Source: Linanthus parryae (taxonomy: Eukaryota; Streptophyta; Magnoliopsida; Ericales; Polemoniaceae). From it: a DNA stretch of 64,000 nt. Of this stretch, positions 56,755 to 64,000 are shown in pieces (the first letter of the stretch is position 1; every line of letters begins with the position of its first letter). The notes under the pieces are model-generated. The model was not told the DNA's origin, did no database searches, and worked only from the letters and a program-made list of their open reading frames with translations. Both the position numbers and the translations under genes were made by a program. Location: positions 13,774,001 through 13,838,000 of the forward strand of contig JALGPY010000007.1 of NCBI GenBank assembly GCA_023055425.1. Reading direction: 5' to 3'.

Positions 56755-56858
56755 CCTACCGTTATTGTATCTGAAACGATCTTCACTTCACTCACATTAC
56801 CCTCTTATCCTCCTATCTTCTCCTTCATCATCTTCTCCGTTTCTCTCCACTCTCTGCA

Positions 56859-57413
56859 ATGGCATCATCAGCAATCTCCACCGTCGCCGTCCTCTCCCCA
56901 TCTTACTCCACTCCACCCACCTCCTTCCCTCCCCACCACTCCAACCAACCTCTCGAATTCCCCCTCCGGACCCTAACCACCTCCCGTAGATCCACCACCT
57001 TCCTCCGCCCAATCTCCGCCGTGGAAGCCCCAGAAAAAATCACCCTCCTCGGCGACGAGATCTCCAACCTAACCCTCTCCGACGCCCAGAGCCTCGTCGA
57101 GTACCTCCAGGACAAGCTCGGCGTCTCCGCCGCCTCCTTCGCCCCCGCCGCCGCCGTCGCCGCCGCGCCCGCTGCCGCCCCGGAGGCGGTGGAGGAGAAG
57201 ACGGAGTTCGACGTGGTGATCGAGGACGTGCCCAGCAGTGCGAGAATCGCGACGATTAAGGCGGTGAGGGCGTTGACGAGCCTGGCGTTGAAGGAGGCTA
57301 AGGAGTTGATTGAGGGGTTGCCGAAGAAGTTTAAAGAAGGGGTTTCCAAGGAAGAAGCTGAAGAAGCTAAGAAGCAGCTTGAAGAAGCTGGTGCGAAAGT
57401 CGCCATTGCTTAG
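56859..57413 (+). CDS. RPL12: Plastid 50S ribosomal protein L12 (nuclear gene)
   Basis: Intronless, 184 aa, TAG at 57411-57413. Residues 1 to about 54 are a Ser/Thr/Pro-rich plastid transit peptide. The mature protein starts near [15 protein letters not shown], with the L12 dimerisation domain, an Ala-rich hinge ([17 protein letters not shown]) and the globular C-terminal domain ([10 protein letters not shown] ... [37 protein letters not shown]), the part that contacts elongation factors on the ribosomal stalk. The first half is strongly GC-rich with C-ending codons, against an AT-rich neighbourhood. The start is the first ATG after a pyrimidine-rich leader and yields a complete transit peptide. 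No lesion seen. Confidence 0.97.
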   Translation: MASSAISTVAVLSPSYSTPPTSFPPHHSNQPLEFPLRTLTTSRRSTTFLRPISAVEAPEKITLLGDEISNLTLSDAQSLVEYLQDKLGVSAASFAPAAAVAAAPAAAPEAVEEKTEFDVVIEDVPSSARIATIKAVRALTSLALKEAKELIEGLPKKFKEGVSKEEAEEAKKQLEEAGAKVAIA

Positions 57414-57777
57414 CGGTAATTCTTTCATTCATAGCCACTACAACAACAACAGATTTGATGTATTATTCTTTCTTCGTCCTTGTTGGGAATCAATCAGGTT
57501 AATTTTAGATGTAATTTGGTAATGAGGTGAGTTGATAGATACCCACAAAGCAAAATTAAATTCCCTTTCTGGGTCTTGGTGTCTTGTGTTGCGTATAAGT
57601 TGTGCCCTCCAAGTGTTTGTTAAAATGCATCAATGACATGCTGAGTTAAAAGAGACTTGTTTCTTGTTATGAATTGAGAAATGTGGACCTTTCACCTTTT
57701 CTAATTTTTTTATGACGGGGAACCTGCAGTTGCTATCCTTGGATGCGCACTGGGTAAACTCCCGTTCTAGTGCAATA
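57414..57777 (+). other. 3' flank of the L12 gene
   Basis: Likely 3' untranslated region and terminator area. No gene or repeat seen before the MITE at 57778. Confidence 0.5.
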
Positions 57778-58037
57778 CTACATCTGTTTCTTCTCTTTCA
57801 CCTTAGGCTGACTTTTTTACCCGTAACGGGGCCACTTTGACTCGGTGATTTGGATAGCAAAACGACGTAATTTTTTGGCAATTTTTTCATAGGATTGTAG
57901 AGGAAACTTTACTCTACAAGATCATGCAAAAATTACCAAATTTGTATACTTTTTTGCTAACCAAATCACCGGATCAAAGTGACACAGTGAATAGTGTCAA
58001 AAAGTGAAGTAAGGTCAAAGAGAAGAAACAGAGGTAG
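57778..58037. mobile_element. Stowaway-like foldback MITE
   Basis: A 260-bp element. The left end CTACATCTGTTTCTTCTCTTT and the reverse complement of the right end CTACCTCTGTTTCTTCTCTTT match closely, and the arms pair over most of the length. TA lies on both sides (57776-57777 and 58038-58039). Ends close to CTCCCTCCGTTTC plus a TA duplication fit the Tc1/mariner (Stowaway) group. Confidence 0.8.
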
Positions 58038-58041
58038 TAGC

Positions 58042-58210
58042 TTGCAAACCACACTGGAGAGACAAACCAGCTTGAGAAAATCCGGGCTGACAGGGAGAAG
58101 GCAAATAAGCAGCCCTTGGGTTATTTCCAATGTTTGAACTCAAGACTTCAAGGCAATGTCCAAAGTTTTAAAAAATGCTCACATGACCAACTGAACTACA
58201 CCCGGAAGGG
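58042..58210 (-). mobile_element. SINE-like unit, minus strand
   Basis: On the minus strand: A box TGTAGTTCAGTTGGTCAT (about 58201-58184) and B box GTCTTGAGTTCAAACAT (about 58147-58130), the spacing of a tRNA-derived SINE head. The body probably continues towards 58042. No duplication resolved. Confidence 0.55.
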
Positions 58211-58428
58211 TAGCTTTCCACCTTTCTTTTAGGTCCCTTCGGAGTCTGGAAACATGTTTCTATCGTCATAGCTTTTGAATACACCAATCACAAAATGTCG
58301 TAGGTTCTCAATGGTTGAAACTTGAAACCATTCTGATTCATAGCAGCACAATGAAAATACAAAATGGCGACTCTTATCCTAGTGATGGGGTTATATCTCC
58401 TCTGAAATGATGGGTACCTCTTCATAAC

Positions 58429-58845
58429 CAGAGCCGGCCCTATAGGGAGGCAGCTGGTGCCCCCGCTTTAGGCCCCCGGGCCGGGGAGGCCCCCATATTT
58501 TATAAATACAGTTAACTTAATAAAAAAATTGATTTCCATTAATAATAATATTTTGTTGGTTTGGTGGTAACCCAATTTTTTGCCACAAAATAGACCAAAG
58601 TTCGATTCTCGTTGATTGCATATGTGATTCTTTTTTGTTCTTATTTGCTAAAAAAAGTATAAAGTTTATTCAATACTTATCAAAATCAACCTTACTTATT
58701 TGGTAAATAATCAAACCAATATATCACACACAAGTACTAAAGGTCAATTTTTTGTAAGCTACAAGTAAATTGTATAGTTTTTTGAAGAAGGGGCCTCAAA
58801 CGTTTCTACGTGCTTTAGGCCCCCAACTTTCTAGGGCGGGCCCTG
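58429..58845. mobile_element. hAT-type non-autonomous element with perfect 8-bp duplication
   Basis: 417 bp. The left end CAGAGCCGGCCCTA and the reverse complement of the right end CAGGGCCCGCCCTA form the inverted repeat. TTCATAAC stands on both sides (58421-58428 and 58846-58853). An 8-bp duplication and CAGRGCC-type ends are hAT features. The interior is AT-rich and includes a tRNA-like stretch (TTGGTTTGGTGGTAAC ... AGTTCGATTCTCG, about 58555-58612), possibly a SINE head. Confidence 0.88.
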
Positions 58846-58853
58846 TTCATAAC

Positions 58854-59155
58854 TATAACCATAAGATTATGCCAACCAAGATAATCATGTCTGGATTCGG
58901 CCCTTTTGTATGATAACCATATGATGTCGGATGATTAGATGAAGAATGTAGTTAATTTGAACTCAAGTTGGTATGCCTAAGGAAGTCATGCATTCTTTAT
59001 TGCAATGCTGCTTATTAAGCATGAGTAATCTCTATCTTTGAAATCGTATGAGTGTAGATGAACTATATATACAAAGCTAGCAAGGAGTAGAACCTAGTTT
59101 TGGAAGCATTTTTTCCCGCAGTTCATGTAAAAGAAGTAGCATATCAGTGCAAACA
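58854..59155. other. Intergenic DNA
   Basis: No gene or element seen. Confidence 0.4.
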
Positions 59156-59777
59156 AAGTTAAAAGGATAAACTTCAAAATACATACATGTGATATGTCAA
59201 GTAGTAGTATTTGATTTCCATACCTGTGGTCTACTTTTAATCAAAATGCATACCTGAAGTTTTGGGGTATATTCTCATCTATTCAAATCCGTTAATTTTT
59301 ACAGTCACTAAACCAGTTAGCTCGTAAAAGACCATAATAACCTTGTTATGTTGTCCTAATGTCTTCCCCTTCATTTTCATCAACGTCATTCTTCACCGCT
59401 AACATCACCACCGCAACACATCACAGGACCACCATCACGCCCATAGATTATTGGTTGTGTTTTTTCTTCTCATAACCACTATCACACCCCATTCTTAGTA
59501 ACCCCAGATGACAACCCCCTGAATTGAAGTCCAGTTCAACCCTAAATTAAAGAAGAAAACATGGGCCTCCCAATTGACAACCACGTCAAGGAGGAGAGAC
59601 ACACGAGATGATTCGCTTCTACGTCATATCCGTTGTGTTTATCAAAAGTTGCAGTCCATCGCTACCGTGTTTCGCAGCTCCCTAACCTCACCCTTCCACT
59701 TTTAAGAATATCAATTTCGGTATTTTTTTGTTCCAAGCAATTAATCCCTGTTTCTATGTTAAACAAAATCAGCAAAT

Positions 59778-59840
59778 GGGTGCTAGCTCAGTGGTAGAGC
59801 GTTTGAAGCCCCAACTTGAGGTCCCGGGTTCGAACTGGCT
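59778..59840 (+). other. tRNA-like sequence (decayed tRNA or SINE head)
   Basis: A box TAGCTCAGTGGTAGAGC (59784-59800) and B box GGGTTCGAACT (59826-59836) are good Pol III boxes, but GGGTGC at the start has no pairing 3' acceptor strand and the anticodon stem is poor. It is not a functional tRNA gene. Confidence 0.55.
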
Positions 59841-60360
59841 ATATGATGTAATTCTCAAAAAAGAAGTTAGGTAATTTATTCATTGGTTAGTGAACTTATG
59901 TCTGTCGTAATTTGGTTGTAAAATTCTCTCATGACTAGGAGTTCTCGGAAAAACCACCAGAGACAGCTATGATCACCTCAAACACCACCGCTGCAAACCC
60001 AAACACAGCATTGTCGCACTCGAGATTGTACCTTAGAATCAACTACGCCAAGAGTACTTTGCGATGAAACCCTATAACACTCACTTGGGCCTTGTCTCTG
60101 CATCAGACTCTTGATTGATCAAATTGAGTATTAACATCAGTCTTGGTGTTCGTGTGGGTTGTTTAGTCAGCAATGGAAACGCAAGGGAAAATGTGAAGTC
60201 GTGGTTGCGATGATAGTCTTAAGCGGTGGTGGTGGGTACTTGGGACTGTTAGAGTTCACCGTTATCCATCAAATTGACACTAATTAGAGAACCTTAACTT
60301 TTGATCAACTTAATTCGACTTGTTGCTCAAGGTCGAGAAGATTTAAATCTCTCTCATTCT

Positions 60361-60555
60361 GGAGAAAGTATTCATTAGGGCTAGCCCCACCACTGTGGCA
60401 TTCATACGTGGTGGGGCGAGCCATTCAACTTTTGACAAACAAGTAAAATTTGGTGGGTTCCGTCTGACTAATGCATATTTATCAAATGTTGAATGGGGCG
60501 CCCCACCACCCAGGCATGCCACAGTGGTAGAGCTAGACCCAATGAATACTTTCTC
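60361..60555. mobile_element. 195-bp foldback MITE nested in the second MULE-like element
   Basis: The left end GGAGAAAGTATTCATTAGGG and the reverse complement of the right end GAGAAAGTATTCATTGGG continue pairing through CTAGCCCCACCACTGTGGCA and AGCCATTCAAC-type blocks, about 75 nt per arm with a short loop. A perfect 8-bp duplication CTCATTCT (60353-60360 and 60556-60563) suggests a hAT-type mechanism. Confidence 0.85.
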
Positions 60556-60842
60556 CTCATTCTGCCATCGTTTAATAGGGATATATGCATTGGCATTAGT
60601 TGTGAAGATGTAGATGGAGAAAATGAAAGGAAAGAGAGAAAGAGTATTGTGAGAACACAACAAGGATATTAGTGTCTTCCCTAAGCTAACAGATTCAATA
60701 ATGTTAAACCTAACGGATTAGATTGGATGAAATATATGTTAAAACCTCAGGTATGCATTTTGATTAAAAGTAAACCACATGTATGCAAAGTTAATTCTTG
60801 ACATACCACAGGTATGATTTTTGAAGTTTGGCCAAGATAAAA

Positions 60843-61689
60843 TGCACCTCCAAACCAAGAGGCGAAACATAATTGGCAGCCAAGTGCAGACTCTCAGATA
60901 AGCTGAGTAATCAAATCGTGATATTTAATATGTAATTGTTACTTCAGAAATTTCTAAGCCGAAGTGCAAAAAGCCATTGGCAGCCAAAGCTTAGAGCCCA
61001 ACAGATATCACATTGCATCCTTTAAGGTTTTCGCTATTTCTTCATGTTTGAAAGATGACCAGTCTAGTCCTTGCGTTTTGGAATCTGTTCCCTATCGATA
61101 ACATTTTCTAAATAAGTATTTAGCATAAACTAATAATATTCCTTAACCCGACCGGCTCTATCTGAATATCATCAATGGTATGATTACTCTACGTCAAAGA
61201 AGTGTATCTACCTTTAAAGTCTAACCCTCTCTCTCTTTTCTGCGGAACTGCCTAACAAAAGCCAAGTGTTATACTTGGCAAATATATCAATCCATGCCAT
61301 TCTGAACTTCTCATAAGGAGATTTGCTAACTTCAAAACTACTCCTGCCACATTGCATCTTTTATAGCACATATTTTGTTACATCGTCATACCAGTGTACT
61401 TCATTAAACGATTGTCATACTTTTTATGATCGATTTCTCACACGTAAAATTGTCAATGGACTGTATCGCCTACCAAACACCCGTATTTCAATTTTTATCA
61501 TATTTATCAGGGTTCTTGATCCACCTAGACTGAAAAAATTGAGTAATGATGTAGTATGAAGCTTTCAAGGATAGATTCATACCAGGAATGATTCATACCA
61601 GGATAAGTTGCTCCAACTTTTTCTGCATTGCGCCTGTGGAAATTTATAGGCAAACAAACCATAGTTTACTTAATCTCACTTTGAAGTAA
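60843..61689. other. Intergenic DNA
   Basis: AT-rich with only short chance ORFs. No gene or clear repeat. Confidence 0.4.
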
Positions 61690-62430
61690 AAAACAACCTT
61701 GAACAGTGGAATTTTCATTTCGGTCACTTTCAACCCTGGACTATCATTCCGTTAGCAACGTTTAATCTTGCGTCTATTTTTTCGGTTAACTTTTTGACTT
61801 TTGGGTTTGTAGTTGCAGCAAACGCAAATGTCAATAAAAGAATTACCAATATGCCCTTGTTAAGTCCTGTTTCCAACGCTCTCAAGTCATCCTTAGTTCT
61901 CAAAATCCAACAATGGTGCAAAATCAGGTGTACTGTTCTTCAAGCCACTTAGGGTTTCTCCGGGAGTAGCTATATGGACCCGGCTTTATACTAGCATAAT
62001 TTATCACTTTGTACTTTTCTGAATCATTTCGCTGTCATAAATTTGTCTGTACTTTGCTTAGTCATATCGCTGTCATAAATTGTTATTGTAAATCATGATG
62101 GATTTGAAGGGTTCAAATTCAAAGATGACGACGGGAAATGAGAAGATGAAAAAGAAGAGAATGTGGTGTTCAGGAGGTGTCGGTTTTGGGTCGACGCAGG
62201 TTCGTTCTGCTACTTCATGTGAGACTTGTTCTCCATTTAAGAGGGAGGATAGATGAGATGAGTAGCCAGTTTTCATTTTTTGTGTGACCATATTTGTGAA
62301 ACTACAAATCTAAATATGAAAGTAGCAGCAGAGGAATTAGATGTAAGGTTAAACTCTGCTAACAAAAGAGTTACTTTAGGGTTGAAACTTCACAAAATGT
62401 AAGTCAAAGGTTACTTTCTGACTTCAATGT
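61690..62430. mobile_element. Possible degraded inverted-repeat element
   Basis: The left segment (CACTTTCAACCCTGGACTATC, CCGTTAGCAACGTTTAATC) and the reverse complement of the right segment (AGTTTCAACCCTAAAGTAAC, TTGTTAGCAGAGTTTAACC) are alike over about 90 bp with many mismatches. No duplication found; boundaries approximate. Confidence 0.4.
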
Positions 62431-63207
62431 GAAATCTTAAGTTCTTGTAAAATTGGTGCCACAACAATACTGGTAATTTGTGTTGGTGGTGACACTGTGG
62501 AGTTTGCAGGTTTAAAAATCCTCATTTTAAAACATCTTGTACTTTCTGATGTGTGTTTCCAACTCCTGGTATAGGAGCAAGATACGGTTCATAATAGGTA
62601 TTTTCAGAGTTAAGTGGACTCCGATATGGTTGAGGGATGAGGGGTCGCGACTTGTGGAGGCACGGGAGTGGAAAGGTCATGCGCTTGGTCACTTCAATGG
62701 CAGGCACTGCAGAGCCGGTTCAAATATGATTAGTAATTTTCCAATGTTTTTCTAATGCAAGATCAAGGTGGTGGTGAGTCAAGATGTCAACGGTGAGGGT
62801 CGGGCCAGGACGGGCTGGATTGATGGGTTGGGGATCTTGAACCTCACCGGTCCCCAGCCCTAAAACCCGTGGGGTCGGCAGGACCATCGTATATTATTAG
62901 TATATTAAGGACACGTTTGGGGTTGGAATTGAAAACTGGGGGTACAGGGAGCCCTACAGTATTATAAGGTGTATTGATATTAAGGGAGTATTAATTATAT
63001 ATGGAGGATTATGTAACATGTTTAAGATTTTAGTATTGAATCTCACCTACATTGTGGGATTAAATTTTAGGCATAGAGGGGGTAAACCTTGAAAGTATCC
63101 CTGCACCAAACACTGGTTATTACCCCCTACTGTTATTATTATTATTGTACCTTCTTTATCCCTGCATCAAACATGATAACATATTTTTATATTAATGTGT
63201 GTGTGTG
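62431..63207. other. Intergenic DNA with GC-rich patch and a (GT)n run
   Basis: 62770-62890 is rich in GGGTCGG and CCGG, like the GC-rich arms in MDAR intron 6. 62905-63110 has GTTTGGGGTTGGAATTG on the left and CTGCACCAAACACTGG on the right, hinting at a small inverted-repeat element. (GT)n lies at 63196-63207. No gene. Confidence 0.35.
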
Positions 63208-63588
63208 TCTATATAATAAATCAGGTAGGTGTTTCCCTCCAAAAAATTTCAACGAGAAGATCCTAGTCATCTATTTCCTAAATGTCTTGAGACATTTTGT
63301 GCGTTGATTTGATTAATCATTTATTTTTCTTAGACAAGCTAATAAAAATTCCAGTCAGTCAAAATATATCTGAGATGAGATAATCTCTCCATTTTAAAAA
63401 ATCTCTCTCCTAACTCAATATTTTTTTTGAGAAAATCTCATTAATTTTTTTATGTAATCATCGTTAATTATCTATTGATAAAAAAATAAATAATTCGAAT
63501 TCATTTATCATCTCAATTTATTTCAATAAATTTAATAAGTCGAATAATATATGTTGTGAGTTCCCTACGGGCACGGGTCATTTTCTAG
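63208..63588 (+). mobile_element. Possible short non-autonomous Helitron
   Basis: The 5' end TCTATATAATAAA resembles plant Helitron starts (TC + AT-rich). The 3' end CCCTACGGGCACGGGTCATTTTCTAG is followed by T, as expected for a CTAG|T end, with a short hairpin upstream. The base before TC is G rather than the expected A. No coding capacity. Confidence 0.42.
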
Positions 63589-64000
63589 TATATATATAAA
63601 TTAATTAATAATATATTACTAAATAGTACGGTTTTGGAGCAGTCGAAGGTGGTCGGGTTGAGGGGTGAGCGGGCCGGGCCGGGTCAACGTGCGTAGGATG
63701 CAGACCGCACCGGGTTGGGGGCCACAGTACGGGTTTGGGGGCTGGTATGGTTAGCGTGGTTGAGGGGTCGGTCTGGGGCCGTTTTTGGGTCATTTTGGTG
63801 CAGGGGTCTGATTTTAAGCCTGGCCCGACCCTTGTCACCTCGGGTGATGACTAGGCAGTTAATGACTTTGGAGAAAACTAAGTCCCACCTAGTAGTTTTT
63901 TAGTTTTGATACATGAACAAGTGAATGTCCACCTATTGGGACACCAGAACTAAAGGTAAGAGGCTCTCGTGCTTTGGAATAAAACAATGTTCATTGCTTT
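63589..64000. other. Intergenic DNA at the window end
   Basis: AT-rich at first, then a GC-rich patch (63640-63830, repeated GGGCCGGGCC and GGGTC) of the kind seen near 62770 and in MDAR intron 6. No gene seen. Confidence 0.35.

Larger units (their letters stand above)
59165..60833. mobile_element. Second MULE-like element with long inverted repeats
   Basis: The left arm (59165 to about 59310; ATACATACATGTG, ACTTTTAATCAAAATGCATA) and the reverse complement of the right arm (about 60685-60833) match over roughly 140 bp. The flanks AAGTTAAAA (59156-59164) and AAGATAAAA (60834-60842) form a 9-bp duplication with one mismatch. No transposase. It contains a tRNA-like unit and a nested 195-bp MITE. 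Confidence 0.72.

Noticed and set aside
59778..59840. Functional tRNA gene
   Set aside because: A and B boxes are good, but the acceptor stem does not pair and the anticodon stem is poor.
61730..61921. 63-codon minus-strand ORF with a hydrophobic stretch
   Set aside because: Lies in the arm of a probable inverted-repeat element; no upstream signals and no family match.

Overview
This is plant nuclear DNA, probably from a eudicot. The evidence is a multi-exon monodehydroascorbate reductase gene with GT-AG introns, a nuclear gene for plastid ribosomal protein L12, a nuclear tRNA-Pro, and plant-type LTR retrotransposons, MULEs, hAT, Stowaway-like and SINE repeats. I cannot name the species from the sequence.

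Positions 1-39639 are one nested block of a single Ty3/gypsy family of the Tat type: about 15.4 kb per element, ~626-bp LTRs, two RNase H domains, and a gene in antisense between pol and the 3' LTR. Element 0 is the oldest. Its 5' part lies left of the window and its 3' LTR is split at 8449/39296. Element I (8450-39290, target duplication CCCGG) sits inside that LTR. Element II (20389-35775, target duplication CCTAG) sits inside exon 2 of the antisense gene of element I. All three point the same way. In each copy the order is LTR, primer site, gag-protease, one in-frame UGA, RT-RNaseH-aRNaseH-integrase, three small hairpins, a 54-57-bp tandem array of hairpins, a spacer, the five-exon antisense gene, a spacer, LTR. 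The sense genes of elements I and II carry stops and frameshifts. The antisense gene is open across all five exons in elements 0 and II (predicted 1264 and 1263 aa).

Positions 39640-50386 hold the host gene region: a MULE-like element (40279-41648), an RNase H relic, the MDAR4-type monodehydroascorbate reductase gene (seven exons, 42621-49069, with repeats in introns 1 and 6), an HSP90 pseudogene relic (49240-49398) and tRNA-Pro(TGG) (49763-49834).

Positions 50392-55811 are a minus-strand Ty3/gypsy deletion derivative (gag-protease only, target duplication TTTAC). A 2.5-kb solo LTR (52428-54970, target duplication GTGCA) is inserted in its gag, and that LTR itself holds a SINE-like unit.

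Positions 56454-64000 contain the intact plastid L12 gene (56859-57413) between two copies of a foldback MITE, then a dense run of small DNA elements: a SINE-like unit, a hAT element with a perfect 8-bp duplication, a second MULE-like element containing a 195-bp foldback MITE, a possible short Helitron, and unassigned intergenic DNA.
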